In this document: positions 15,149 to 24,365 of the stretch, in pieces
Numbering within the stretch: position 1 is the first letter of the stretch
Layout: each line of letters opens with the position of its first letter
Assembly: GCA_934647945.1 (NCBI GenBank)
Contig: CAKUFK010000002.1
Coordinates: 1 to 64,000 of the forward strand
Source of the DNA: an uncultured Eubacteriales bacterium
GTDB lineage: Bacteria > Bacillota > Clostridia > Oscillospirales > Acutalibacteraceae
Direction of reading: 5' to 3'
DNA: 64,000 bases
Made by a program: the position numbers and the translations under genes
The notes under the pieces: generated by a model
Told to the model about the DNA's origin: nothing
The model's input: only the letters and a program-made list of their open reading frames with translations
Databases searched by the model: none

Positions 15149-15658
15149 ATGCTTTGTCAAAACTGTGGCAAGAAACCGGCGACAACTTTTTTAAAGAAAA
15201 CGATCAATGGAGAAACGACGGAAATCCACCTGTGCGCCGACTGCGCCGGCCAGCAGGGCCTTTCGATGTGGAACGGCCTTGGCTTTGACCTGGGGGATTT
15301 CTGGGGAGCGCTGTTTTCCGAGCCGACGGCGCGTGAAAAAGCGGATACCGTGCGCTGTGAGGTCTGCGGCCGGAGCTTTGGGGAGATCGCCCAGTCGGGT
15401 AAGGCGGGGTGCCCGTCCTGCTATACCACCTTTTACGACCGGCTCCTGCCCTCTATCCAGCGTATCCATGGAAAAGCCAAGCATACGGGAAAGGTACCGG
15501 CCGGGGCCGGCGACCGCCTGAAAAAGGAGCAGGAGCTCGACGCCCTGCGCCAGCAGCTCGCGCAATGCATTGCGGAGCAGCAGTATGAGGAATGCGCCGC
15601 GCTGCGGGACCGCATCCGGGCACTCGAAAAGGAGGAGACGCAGCATGACGGAGAATAA
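15149..15658 (+). CDS. mcsA: McsA, zinc-finger activator of McsB
   Basis: 169 residues. Four CxxC pairs: CQNCG and CADCAG in the first 35 residues, CEVCG and CPSCY at about 70-93. The C-terminus carries a UVR motif (CIAEQQYEECAALRDRI). McsA binds and activates the McsB kinase and modulates CtsR. It lies 18 nt after ctsR and overlaps the mcsB start by 14 nt, implying translational coupling. Confidence 0.95.
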   Translation: MLCQNCGKKPATTFLKKTINGETTEIHLCADCAGQQGLSMWNGLGFDLGDFWGALFSEPTAREKADTVRCEVCGRSFGEIAQSGKAGCPSCYTTFYDRLLPSIQRIHGKAKHTGKVPAGAGDRLKKEQELDALRQQLAQCIAEQQYEECAALRDRIRALEKEETQHDGE

Positions 15659-16652
15659 GTGGTACCGGTCTACCGGGCAGGACGGCGATGTGGTGATCAG
15701 CACCCGGGTGCGGCTGGCGCGGAACCTGCCGCGTGTGCCCTTCCCGGCCTGTATGAATCCGGAGCAGAAACGGCAGGCCGCCGATACGATCCTAAAGGCC
15801 CTGCCCGAGAGGGGCTACCGGGTCATCGACATGCACACGCTGCCTCATATCACGGCTCTGTCCCTGGTGGAACGCCACCTGATAAGTCCCGAGTTTTCCA
15901 AAAGGGAAGAGGGGAGCGTCCTGTGCCTTTCGGAGGACGAAAGCGCCAGTTTGATGATCGGCGAGGAAGACCACCTGCGCATCCAGGTGATGCAGGCGGG
16001 CCTGGAGCTCGACCGCGCGTATCGGACGGCGGATGAGCTGGACACCGCCCTGGACAGCCGCCTGCATTTCGCCTTCGACGACCGGCTCGGCTACCTGACG
16101 CAGTGCCCGACCAACCTCGGCACCGGTATGCGGGCGAGCCTGATGCTCCATCTGCCGGCCCTACAGGATGGGGGTGCTATCCAGCAGCTCGCCAACACGG
16201 TCTCCAAGCTCGGCCTGACCATCCGTGGGCTGTACGGCGAGGGCAGCAAACCGGAAGGGGCTATTTATCAGCTTTCCAACCAGGTGACGCTGGGCATCTC
16301 CGAGTCGGCCGCCATCGAAAATCTGAAAGGGATCGCCGCCCAGATTATCCGTGAGGAACGCGCGGGCCGGGAGGAGCTCTGCCGCAACCCGCATTTTGAG
16401 GACCGGGTCTGGCGTTCTCTGGGGATCCTGCGCACAGCGCGGCTGCTCCGGGGAGACGAGTTCATGTCTCTGATTTCAAATCTGCGGGTGGGGGTATCCC
16501 TGGGAATGATCGAGGGAATCTCGCTGGACCTCATCGGCGGACTGATCGGGGACGCGCAGCCCGCTACCGTGATGGCGATGGCCGGAAAAGAGATGGAGCC
16601 GGCCGAACGCGATGCCGCCAGGGCGGAAATGGTCCGCACACGGCTGGCCTGA
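15645..16652 (+). CDS. mcsB: Protein-arginine kinase McsB
   Basis: 335 residues, homologous to phosphagen kinases. Visible signatures: ISTRVRLARNLPR near residue 20, the CPTNLGTGMRAS active-site segment near 150 containing the catalytic Cys, and an NQVTLG-type loop. It phosphorylates arginines, marking damaged proteins for ClpCP and inactivating CtsR. The ATG at 15645 lies inside the end of mcsA; the longer upstream frame belongs to mcsA sequence and is rejected. Confidence 0.95.
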   Translation: MTENKWYRSTGQDGDVVISTRVRLARNLPRVPFPACMNPEQKRQAADTILKALPERGYRVIDMHTLPHITALSLVERHLISPEFSKREEGSVLCLSEDESASLMIGEEDHLRIQVMQAGLELDRAYRTADELDTALDSRLHFAFDDRLGYLTQCPTNLGTGMRASLMLHLPALQDGGAIQQLANTVSKLGLTIRGLYGEGSKPEGAIYQLSNQVTLGISESAAIENLKGIAAQIIREERAGREELCRNPHFEDRVWRSLGILRTARLLRGDEFMSLISNLRVGVSLGMIEGISLDLIGGLIGDAQPATVMAMAGKEMEPAERDAARAEMVRTRLA

Positions 16653-16685
16653 TCCGGACAGCTCAATTAGAAAGGCAGGAATATC

Positions 16686-19163
16686 ATGTACCGGTTTAAA
16701 GGATTCACTGAAAAAGCCAATACCGCCTTGAACCTGGCTATCGAATCGGCCGAGGCGCTCGGGCATACCTATATCGGCACCGAACACATTGTGCTGGGGC
16801 TGCTGCAGGAGGGCACCGGGGTCGCCGCGTCGGTCCTGGGCGGCCGCGGCGTGACCGCCGTGCAGTATCAGCAGAAGATCGTCGAAAGCGAATCGAGCGG
16901 ACAGCATACCCGCCTGACCCCGGAGGATTTTACGCCCCGGGCGAAAAAGGCGATGGAAATGGCCGTGGCCGAGGCGGCGGTGATGCAGCACGGATATGTG
17001 GGCACCGAACACATTCTTATCGCCGTCCTGCGGGACGAAAGCAGTGTCGCCGTGCGGCTGATCGCCTCTCTCGGCGCCCGTCCCGACGAACTGATGCGGG
17101 ACATCGGCAAAGCGATCGGCGCCAACCCCGCTCAAACCGCGTCGGAGGGGATCCGCGGCGGCGCCTCCTCCGCTTCCAAAGGGCCTGGAAAAACCCCGAC
17201 TCTCGACCAATTCGGCCGTGATCTGACCGCCATGGCGAAGGAAGGCAAACTCGACCCGGTCATCGGCCGGGGGAAAGAGATCGAGCGGGTCATTCAGATC
17301 CTGTCCCGCCGGACTAAAAACAACCCCTGCCTGATCGGGGAGCCTGGTGTGGGAAAGACCGCCATTGCGGAGGGCCTGGCCCAGAAAATCACGGCCGACG
17401 AGGTGCCGGAGCTGCTGCGGGGCAAGCGGGTGGTGACGCTGGACCTGACCGGCATGGTGGCCGGCACCAAATACCGCGGTGATTTCGAGGAACGGATCAA
17501 AAACGCGATCGACGAGGTCATCCGGGAGAAAAACGTCATCCTGTTCATCGACGAAATCCACACCATCATCGGCGCGGGCGCCGCCGAGGGAGCGGTCGAC
17601 GCGGCCAATATCCTCAAGCCATCCCTGGCCAGGGGAGAACTCCAGGTCATCGGCGCCACCACCCTGGACGAATACCGCAAACACATCGAAAAGGACGCGG
17701 CCCTCGAACGGCGGTTCCAGCCGGTTACGGTCGGGGAGCCGACGGCCGAGGAGGCTATCCTGATTCTCAGGGGGCTGCGGGACAAATACGAAGCGCACCA
17801 CAAGGTGAAAATCACCGACGAGGCGCTCGAGGCGGCGGTCACCCTGTCCACCCGCTATATTTCGGACCGGTATCTGCCGGACAAGGCCATCGACCTGGTG
17901 GACGAGGCAGCCTCGAGAGTAAGGCTAAAAGCCTTTACAGCTCCTCCGGATCTGAAGAAGCTGGAGGAGGAGGTCAAGCGCCTGTCCGAAGAGAAAAAGG
18001 CCGCGGTCAACGAACAGGATTTTGAACGCGCCGCCCATCTGCGGGACGAAGAGAAGGAACTCGCCCAGAAGCTGGAAGAGCAGCGCGGCCATTGGCAGGA
18101 GAAAAACGCCGGGATTACCGGCGAGGTATCCGCCGCCGATATCGCGGAAATCGTGTCGAGCTGGACGGGGGTGCCCGTGGTACAGCTCACTGAGGCCGAA
18201 GGCCAGCGGCTGCTCCGTATGGAGGAGATCCTGCACGAGCGGATCGTCGGGCAGGATGAAGCGGTTACAGCCGTGGCCAAGGCCATCCGCCGCGGCCGGG
18301 TGGGGCTCAAGGATCCCCGTCGTCCGATCGGCTCCTTCATTTTCCTGGGTCCGACCGGCGTTGGGAAGACCGAACTCTGCAAAGCCTTGGCAGAGGCTAT
18401 GTTCGGGGACGAAAACGCCATGATCCGGCTGGACATGTCGGAATACATGGAAAAACACACGGTCTCCCGTCTGGTCGGGTCGCCGCCCGGCTATGTGGGC
18501 TATGACGAAGGCGGGCAGCTGACGGAGAAAATCCGGCGTAAACCCTATTCCGTCGTGCTGTTCGACGAGATCGAGAAAGCCCATCCCGATGTGTTCAACA
18601 TGCTTTTGCAGATCCTGGAAGACGGAATTCTGACCGACGCCCAGGGGCGGCGGGTGGACTTCAAGAACACCGTGATCATCATGACCTCCAATGTCGGGGC
18701 CCGCATGATTACCGAGCATCGAAAACTCGGATTTGCCGTCGCGACGCAAAAGGATGCCGCCGAAAACCAGAAGCAGATCCGGGAAGATGTGCTGGGCGAG
18801 CTCAAAAAGACCTTCCGCCCCGAATTCCTCAACCGTGTGGACGATATCATCGTTTTCCAGCAGCTCTCGGAAGAGGATATCCGCCGGATTGCCCGGAGGA
18901 TGCTCCAGTCGCTCGACAAGCGGCTCGAGGATATGGGGATGACCCTGGAGGTCAGCGACGACGCGGTTGCCGAGATTGCCAAGGAGGGATTCGATCCGGT
19001 CTACGGCGCCCGTCCCCTTCGCAGAGCCATCCAGTCCCGGATCGAGGACGTACTGGCCGAACAGCTCTTGGAGGGCCGGTTCCGGAGCGGTGATGTCGTA
19101 CAGGTCGGTGTAAAGGACAACCGCTTTTCATTCGATGCACAGCCTGTACCGGCGGAGGAGTAA
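16686..19163 (+). CDS. clpC: ATP-dependent Clp protease ATPase subunit ClpC
   Basis: 825-residue AAA+ unfoldase. N-domain double repeat at about 1-150 (two copies of the GTEHI segment), AAA-1 with Walker A GEPGVGKT near residue 220, a middle domain containing a UVR-type motif (NEQDFERAAHLRDEEKE), AAA-2 with GPTGVGKT near residue 557, and a C-terminal ClpB-D2-small domain. It threads substrates into ClpP and recognises phosphoarginine-tagged proteins. Last gene of the ctsR operon, closed by a terminator 11 nt later. Confidence 0.97.
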   Translation: MYRFKGFTEKANTALNLAIESAEALGHTYIGTEHIVLGLLQEGTGVAASVLGGRGVTAVQYQQKIVESESSGQHTRLTPEDFTPRAKKAMEMAVAEAAVMQHGYVGTEHILIAVLRDESSVAVRLIASLGARPDELMRDIGKAIGANPAQTASEGIRGGASSASKGPGKTPTLDQFGRDLTAMAKEGKLDPVIGRGKEIERVIQILSRRTKNNPCLIGEPGVGKTAIAEGLAQKITADEVPELLRGKRVVTLDLTGMVAGTKYRGDFEERIKNAIDEVIREKNVILFIDEIHTIIGAGAAEGAVDAANILKPSLARGELQVIGATTLDEYRKHIEKDAALERRFQPVTVGEPTAEEAILILRGLRDKYEAHHKVKITDEALEAAVTLSTRYISDRYLPDKAIDLVDEAASRVRLKAFTAPPDLKKLEEEVKRLSEEKKAAVNEQDFERAAHLRDEEKELAQKLEEQRGHWQEKNAGITGEVSAADIAEIVSSWTGVPVVQLTEAEGQRLLRMEEILHERIVGQDEAVTAVAKAIRRGRVGLKDPRRPIGSFIFLGPTGVGKTELCKALAEAMFGDENAMIRLDMSEYMEKHTVSRLVGSPPGYVGYDEGGQLTEKIRRKPYSVVLFDEIEKAHPDVFNMLLQILEDGILTDAQGRRVDFKNTVIIMTSNVGARMITEHRKLGFAVATQKDAAENQKQIREDVLGELKKTFRPEFLNRVDDIIVFQQLSEEDIRRIARRMLQSLDKRLEDMGMTLEVSDDAVAEIAKEGFDPVYGARPLRRAIQSRIEDVLAEQLLEGRFRSGDVVQVGVKDNRFSFDAQPVPAEE

Positions 19164-19174
19164 GGCTCAACGAA

Positions 19175-19211
19175 AAACGAGGCCGTATGGTTCGTCCATA
19201 CGGCCTCGTTT
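19175..19211 (+). terminator. Terminator after clpC
   Basis: Perfect 16-bp stem (AAACGAGGCCGTATGG and its complement) with a 5-nt loop, ending in TTT. Confidence 0.75.
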
Positions 19212-19264
19212 CAGGTGTTTGGGGATACGGTCCTCGGTGCGGAATCAGGTGAAAGCTATATGTG

Positions 19265-19882
19265 TCAGACAAAATTTTCCACAGCAAGATCGCGGGCGAT
19301 GTAACGGAATTGATCATAAGGGACCCGGTTTTCGGTCAGGGTACGGGCAATCGTTTCGGCCAGCGGCCGGTTCGTCGTGACATCCCGCATCAGGGAAAGC
19401 CGGACCTTGTGCCGTTTTCCCTGATGGACGGCGGCGATCCCATATCCGCAGTAGGCGCCGTCCGGAGATGGGATGGTCTCGGGAACAGCCTCATACGTGA
19501 CCTCCGCCAGATAGAGTTCGGCAATCGAGTCGATTTCCGCCACGGTGATGCGCTCCATGAGAAAGCTGCCTAAAAATTCCCCTAAAAAGAGAGGATCGTA
19601 TACGCTGAGAAATTCGTAATAAGGGATGGTGGAACAGGCGAAAGCGATCAGACGGGCGTAATCCGGCTCGTCCAGCGTGCCGCAGTTGAACAGGGCGCGA
19701 GGGGAAATACCGAGAGCCGTCGCGATGCGGGCGAGGGTCTGTAAATTCGGATTCCAGCAGCCACGTTCGATCTTTCCGATATGTGAGGTGTCCAAACTGG
19801 CTCTGTACGCCAGTTCTTCCAGTGAGAGACGGGCCTTTTTTCGGCGCCAGCGGATATTGCGGCCAACTTGTCTGGATAACAT
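19265..19882 (-). CDS. XRE-family helix-turn-helix regulator
   Basis: 205 residues. Residues about 1-66 are a Cro/CI HTH (IRWRRKKARLSLEELAYRAS, DTSHIGKIERG, NLQTLARIATALGISP). The C-terminal 140 residues form an uncharacterised domain, possibly ligand-sensing, with no recognised motif. A near-palindrome (GATTAACC-n5-GGTTGATC) lies about 19 nt upstream of the start and could be its operator. It stands alone, converging on the clpC terminator. Confidence 0.75.
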   Translation of the reverse strand: MLSRQVGRNIRWRRKKARLSLEELAYRASLDTSHIGKIERGCWNPNLQTLARIATALGISPRALFNCGTLDEPDYARLIAFACSTIPYYEFLSVYDPLFLGEFLGSFLMERITVAEIDSIAELYLAEVTYEAVPETIPSPDGAYCGYGIAAVHQGKRHKVRLSLMRDVTTNRPLAETIARTLTENRVPYDQFRYIARDLAVENFV

Positions 19883-20046
19883 TGCAGATTCCCCCCATGA
19901 TTAACCTTATGGGTTGATCGGCTCTCGCTCAAAGTATCTGGATACCTGTTTTCTCTATCATACACATCATGATGCGAATAGAGGGTTTTTATGCAGATGC
20001 TTTTTTGAAAAAAGACAAGCCTGGTTTTATCGGCACATCAACACAG

Positions 20047-20083
20047 GAAGGCCCTGCCCGCGGCAAGCGCGAGCAGGGCCTTC
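20047..20083. terminator. Possible terminator hairpin
   Basis: GAAGGCCCTGC paired with GCAGGGCCTTC, 15-nt loop, in the 328-nt gap between the XRE regulator start (19882) and the mscS stop (20211). Poor T run on either strand. Apart from the near-palindrome at the XRE start and this hairpin, nothing else is recognised in the gap. Confidence 0.4.
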
Positions 20084-20210
20084 TTATGCCGCCCGGACGG
20101 ATTACCCATAGTTCGTCCGTTCTATCCGCCCGGAATATCGGATTTTGAGCAGCGAATCCGAACGTTTTTGAAAGATTGCTGAAATATGGCGCGGCCGGAT
20201 GTTACCGTTT

Positions 20211-21053
20211 TTATTTGCCGGCTTCCGGATGGGCAGGAGCGGGCAGATGGACATCGAGCTGGTTATAGGGGATCGTGATGCCTTTGCGGTCGAACGCCAG
20301 CTTGACTTTTTCAAGCAGGTCAAAACGCAGATCCCAATAGTCGGTGTTTTGGCACCAGACGCGCAGCAGGAGCACGACCGCCGATTCCCCCTGCTCGTTG
20401 ACCATGACGCAGGGGGCCGGATCCTTCAGGACCAGCGGATGAGCCTCTGCCAATTCCTGCAGCACGGCTTTTGCCCCAAGCAGATCGTCGTCGTAGCCAA
20501 TGGAGAAAAGCAGATCCTGGCGTCTCGTCTCATATGTGGAATAATTGACGATGGTGGCGGTCATCATCTTGGTGTTGGGAATGGCTACCAGCGTGTGCCC
20601 GGGCGTGTCCAGATAGGTGTGCATGATCTCGATTTCCTTGATCGAGCCGGAGGCGCCTTCCACTTCGATGTAATCGCCGGCTTTGAAGGGCTTGGTGAAT
20701 AACAGGACGACCCCAGAGGCCAGGTTGGACAGGTTGTCCTTGATGGCCAGGGCCACGGCCGCACCGATTGCGGCCAGCATGGTCAGCAGGCTTCCCACCG
20801 GAATCCCCAGCTTATCCATGATCATGATGACGGCGATAAACCAAATCAAGATCTTTACGACACGGTTGACATATTTGATGGCCACCTCGTCGATATCGAT
20901 TTTGCTGCGCCTGAGCATGGCGGCGATCGGGCCTTCCGTCAGCTTGGTGACGATGAGGGCCAGCACAAAAATGATCACGGCGGCCAGCAGGCTTGGGAAA
21001 AACGCGACGATTTTGACCCACAAGGCTTCGAATGCGGCGATAAGCTGTTCCAT
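20211..21053 (-). CDS. Small-conductance mechanosensitive channel (MscS family)
   Basis: 280 residues with three N-terminal hydrophobic helices and the pore-lining TM3 region (AAIGAAVALAIKDNLSNLASGVVLL), then the beta domain with the MscS signature (FKAGDYIEVEGASGSIKEIEIMHT, VAIPNTKMMTATIVNYS). It opens under membrane tension to release solutes on hypo-osmotic shock. The ATG follows AAAAGGATGAAGAG. It lies divergent from the FAD oxidoreductase gene. Confidence 0.93.
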   Translation of the reverse strand: MEQLIAAFEALWVKIVAFFPSLLAAVIIFVLALIVTKLTEGPIAAMLRRSKIDIDEVAIKYVNRVVKILIWFIAVIMIMDKLGIPVGSLLTMLAAIGAAVALAIKDNLSNLASGVVLLFTKPFKAGDYIEVEGASGSIKEIEIMHTYLDTPGHTLVAIPNTKMMTATIVNYSTYETRRQDLLFSIGYDDDLLGAKAVLQELAEAHPLVLKDPAPCVMVNEQGESAVVLLLRVWCQNTDYWDLRFDLLEKVKLAFDRKGITIPYNQLDVHLPAPAHPEAGK

Positions 21054-21227
21054 GTCTCTTCATCCTTTTCCATCAAAAATAGTTACAGGGATGGAAAAAG
21101 TATACCGTATTTTTCCCTGGATCGCAATGCCGGATCAAGATTTTTCCCATCCGGGCCGCTGGACCGGGTACATAATTTTGGAGCCAATGTCGCACACTAA
21201 GAAAAAAGCAGAGAGGAAGAAGCATCC

Positions 21228-22478
21228 ATGATAAAAAATACCGTCCATGCATCCGCGTGGACCTCTTTGACCCCGGCTCCCGCCCAGTACCGCTGGCTCG
21301 ACGAGGATACCGCGTGTGAGGTGGCCGTGGTTGGCGGCGGCATCGCAGCCGCCATGATCGCCATGCGTTTCGCCGAGGCGGGCATCGATACCGTCCTGCT
21401 CAGTGATTCGCCCCTCGGTTACGGCAGCACGGCCGTGTCCTCCGGTATCATGACACTCTCGGGTGAGGAAACCCTCACCTGTTTGGCGGAGAAAATCGGC
21501 CCCGAACGCGCGATGACGGCGGCGCATCTGCTTGCCGAGGCTTTGGATAATGTGGAAAACCTGTGCGGCTCGTTCCAGAACGGCTGCGGGTTCCGCCGTA
21601 TGGACAGTCTGCGGTACGCGACGGAATCCGAGGGTTCCGCCGTCCTTCGCCGTGAATATTCCCTCCGTCTGCACAACGGCATGGATGTGGAGCTGCTCGA
21701 CGCCGATACCGCGAGCGAGCAGTTTACGTTTCCGATGAGCGCGGGGGTGTATACGAAAAACACCGCCGCGCAGGTCGACCCTTACCGGATGGTCCATGGG
21801 CTGGCCGGCCTGGCGGTTGGCAAGGGGGCCCGTATTTTTGAAAATACCGGGGCTGAAACCATTGAGCAGACGGAAGAGGGGACGGTCCTGGTCGAATGCA
21901 GCACCGGGCATACCGTGACGGCCGGTTATGTGGTTATGGCTACGGGACTCGATGTCAGCCGCCACTGCGGCGGCCTCGACGATGTGCGCACCACCTATAT
22001 GGCGCTCACCGAGCCGGTGGACGGGTTTGCCGGATGGCGGGGCCCCTGCGTCATCCATCGGGAGGAGGAGCCCCGCCTTTACCTGAGCGTCACGGAGGAC
22101 AACCGGATCCTCATCGGGGGTCTCGACAGCGCCTTCATGGATGAAAAGGGGCGGGTGGCCGGTCTGCTCGACATGACGCCAGCCGTCGAAAAGCGCTTCG
22201 ATTCGTTGGCGTATATCCTGCGGGATATGTTCCCCGCCATTCCCAATATCACGGTCGAGTATGTGTTTGCGGCCAAGGACGGCACGACCAAAGACCGGTT
22301 GCCCGTGATCGGCCGCCTGCCCGATTGCAGCCAGATCGCCTACGCGATGTGCTGCGGAGACAACGGGATCCTCTATGCCGAGGCGGCAGGACGCCTGCTG
22401 CTCCAGCAATACCAGGGGATCGACGATCATGAGCTGGGGCTTTTCTCCCCTCATCGGGAGTGGCGCGTCAAACGCTGA
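21228..22478 (+). CDS. FAD-dependent oxidoreductase (DAO family)
   Basis: 416 residues. The dinucleotide-binding motif AVVGGGIAAAMIAMRFAEAG starts near residue 35, and the C-terminal GLPxIGR-like FAD contact reads DRLPVIGRLPD near 360, as in glycine/D-amino-acid oxidase-type enzymes. Substrate unknown. Many family members carry a C-terminal Rieske domain; this one does not. The start follows AGAGAGGAAG. It is followed 13 nt later by a separate strong promoter for a candidate ncRNA, so it is probably monocistronic. Confidence 0.82.
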   Translation: MIKNTVHASAWTSLTPAPAQYRWLDEDTACEVAVVGGGIAAAMIAMRFAEAGIDTVLLSDSPLGYGSTAVSSGIMTLSGEETLTCLAEKIGPERAMTAAHLLAEALDNVENLCGSFQNGCGFRRMDSLRYATESEGSAVLRREYSLRLHNGMDVELLDADTASEQFTFPMSAGVYTKNTAAQVDPYRMVHGLAGLAVGKGARIFENTGAETIEQTEEGTVLVECSTGHTVTAGYVVMATGLDVSRHCGGLDDVRTTYMALTEPVDGFAGWRGPCVIHREEEPRLYLSVTEDNRILIGGLDSAFMDEKGRVAGLLDMTPAVEKRFDSLAYILRDMFPAIPNITVEYVFAAKDGTTKDRLPVIGRLPDCSQIAYAMCCGDNGILYAEAAGRLLLQQYQGIDDHELGLFSPHREWRVKR

Positions 22479-22491
22479 AGAGGAAAAAAGC

Positions 22492-22520
22492 TTGCCATCC
22501 TCCTTGTTATGCCGTATACT
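22492..22520 (+). promoter_or_regulatory. Strong promoter for a non-coding transcript
   Basis: TTGCCA (22492-22497), 17-nt spacer, TATACT (22515-22520). No open frame with a ribosome site follows for 400 nt; a structured region and a long terminator do. Confidence 0.7.
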
Positions 22521-22526
22521 ATAGCT

Positions 22527-22745
22527 ATTCTATGATCCGAGGTGTTCCCATGCCTACAGCCGCTTGATTCCGCATACCGCCGCACCGCAAACGCCATTCA
22601 TGGCTTGTTTGGGCTGCGCCATTACGGGAATTGAGTAGAGCTGCTGCGCGGCAGAGCGCCCGACATCCTATCTATGGGTGATCCCGGCTTTATTCGGCTG
22701 GTTTCGTGAGACTGTTCACGAAACCCGGATAAGGCCGGTTTTTTT
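22527..22745 (+). ncRNA. Candidate structured small RNA, possibly 6S RNA
   Basis: About 215 nt from the predicted start to a very strong terminator. The ends can pair (GATC with GATC; AGGTGTT with GACATCCT through one bulge), an internal helix can form (GATTCC with GGAATT) and an apical hairpin is visible (GCCAT-TC-ATGGC inside AAAC/GTTT). A long irregular hairpin with an open centre and a purine-rich GAGGTGTTC 5' end resembles 6S RNA, but no decisive signature was seen. It is not SRP RNA (no GGAAGGAAGCA-type loop) or tmRNA. A covariance-model search would decide. Confidence 0.5.
22684..22745 (+). terminator. Long terminator of the candidate ncRNA
   Basis: Outer 14-bp stem CCGGCTTTATTCGG with CCGGATAAGGCCGG (two G-U pairs), inner perfect 10-bp stem GGTTTCGTGA/TCACGAAACC, then T7. 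Confidence 0.8.
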
Positions 22746-22930
22746 GTCGCTTTCCCGCCGCAGAGGCTTCGGAAAGGATAGAACATGAATCACGGTTTTC
22801 GAGAGGCGCTTGCGCCCTCTTTCGCGGCCCGGAGCGGCAGGGGTCGCCTGCCGGACGGCTGTTGGCACGCTGTTTACGGGGCGACCGCCCGCCCGCGTCC
22901 TCCAAAGGGGAAAGGAGGGGCGCGGACGGC

Positions 22931-23484
22931 ATGGAACGATGGGAAATCCACCAGGACGGTGTACCGGCGCTGAGGCGTTTTTGCCCCGGCTACGGATGCG
23001 AACGGCCGTTTGTCTCGAGTGGCAAATTCCGCATGAACGCCAATGGGCGCCGTCTCGATGTCTGGCTGATCTATAAATGCCCGGCCTGCGGAACGACCTG
23101 GAATATGGAGGTCGTTGCGAGAACGCCGGTGTCGGAGCTTTCTCCCGGCCGCCTTCGCGCCTATGAGTCGAACGACCCGGCCGCGGCACGCGCCTGCGCG
23201 TGCGATCCCCGGCTGTTCGCCCATGGCCAGGCCGTCCCGGTTTATGATGAGGGGTTCCGGATCAAAAAACGGCGGGAGGCGGGGGAAGAGGGGCTGCTCG
23301 AAATCCGCTGTCCGGAAAACGCCGCCTTACGCTGGACAAGATTCTCAGCAGCGGGCTCGGCCTATCGCGCGAGCAGGTCAAGGCGGCAATCCGGGACGGG
23401 TACATCACCGGAGAGGGAAGAACCGTCTCGCCCTCCACCAGGGTCAACGGGATTCTGCGGCTGCGGGTCCGGACCGGTCCATAG
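22931..23484 (+). pseudogene. DUF1062 family gene with a single-base frameshift
   Basis: Residues 1-135 from the ATG at 22931 give a zinc-finger-bearing domain (CPGYGCERPF, SGKFRMNANGRRLDVWLIYK, CPACGTTWNM) typical of DUF1062. Near 23330 the frame is lost; the next frame continues smoothly with LDKILSSGLGLSREQVKAA and DGYITGEGRTVSP to a TAG at 23482-23484. Restoring one nucleotide (R-L-D instead of R-W-T) rejoins a normal-length protein. Either a young pseudogene or a base missing from the assembly. Ribosome site AAAGGAGGGG. Confidence 0.75.
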
Positions 23485-23508
23485 AGCCCCCCGCGCACAT
23501 CCAAAAAG

Positions 23509-23535
23509 CCCCCACGGTGATACCGTGGGGGTTTT
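23509..23535. terminator. Bidirectional terminator between DUF1062 and dapB
   Basis: Perfect 10-bp stem CCCCCACGGT/ACCGTGGGGG with a 3-nt loop, T4 on the right and A5 on the left, so it can act on both strands. Confidence 0.8.
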
Positions 23536-23555
23536 CAACGTTTGTGTTTAGGGCA

Positions 23556-24314
23556 TCATTCGCCGGCGATAAAGTCCTTCATGCTGTACAATCCAGCCGG
23601 CCGGCCGGCGAGATATAGGGCCGCGTTCAGCGCCCCGACGGCGAAAATCTCCTTGGACATAGCGGTGTGGGTGACGGTGACGATTTCATCGTGCCCGGCG
23701 AAAATCACCTCATGCTCCCCGACGATGGTTCCGCCCCTGATGGAGGAGAACCCAATCTCCGCCTTGGCCCGCTTTTCGCGCCGGTCATGCCGGTCGAAGA
23801 CATAGCGAGGGGTGTAGTCGAGCCCTTCGGACACGGCGTCCGCCAGCATCAGGGCGGTGCCGGAAGGGGCGTCCACCTTCTGGTTGTGGTGTTTTTCGAG
23901 GATCTCCACATCGAAGTCCCCACCCAAAACCGACGCCGCTTTTTTCGCGAGATCCATGATAAGGCTGATCCCCATGGACATATTGGCACTGAAAAAGACC
24001 GGGATACTGGCCGCAGCGTCCCTCAGCTTCAGCACCTGTTTCTCATCCAGCCCGGTGGTGGCCACCACGAGAGGCAGACGTTTATCCAGAGCATAGGCCA
24101 GTACGCCGGACAGGGCCGAAGGATGGGAAAAATCGACGATCACATCGGCTTCCAAGCTGCAATTGGCCGGATTGGCGTAAACCGGAAAGCCCGCATGGCT
24201 CTCGGTATTGAGATCGAACCCCGCGACGACGGAACAGTCGCACCGTTCGGCGGCGCAGCGGGTGATGACACGCCCCATTTTGCCGTTGCATCCGCTGAGA
24301 ATCAGACGAACCAT
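23556..24314 (-). CDS. dapB: 4-hydroxy-tetrahydrodipicolinate reductase
   Basis: Reduces hydroxytetrahydrodipicolinate with NAD(P)H in lysine/diaminopimelate synthesis. 252 residues: nucleotide-binding ILSGCNGKMGR at the N-terminus and the catalytic EKHHNQKVDAPSGTA motif near residue 152 with the His pair and Lys. Third gene of the riboswitch-controlled asd-dapA-dapB operon, closing at the bidirectional terminator. Confidence 0.96.
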   Translation of the reverse strand: MVRLILSGCNGKMGRVITRCAAERCDCSVVAGFDLNTESHAGFPVYANPANCSLEADVIVDFSHPSALSGVLAYALDKRLPLVVATTGLDEKQVLKLRDAAASIPVFFSANMSMGISLIMDLAKKAASVLGGDFDVEILEKHHNQKVDAPSGTALMLADAVSEGLDYTPRYVFDRHDRREKRAKAEIGFSSIRGGTIVGEHEVIFAGHDEIVTVTHTAMSKEIFAVGALNAALYLAGRPAGLYSMKDFIAGE

Positions 24315-24365
24315 ATTGGACTTCCTTTCTGTTGACCATGCCGATCGAAAGATCGGGGCCGGGCC

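Noticed and set aside
16476..17801. 441-codon minus-strand open frame
   Set aside because: Antisense to mcsB and clpC; no start context or motif.
22862..23551. Single 229-codon frame as an intact DUF1062 protein
   Set aside because: Its last 70 codons are low-complexity Arg/Ser/Pro, while the true C-terminus continues in another frame; the gene is frameshifted.
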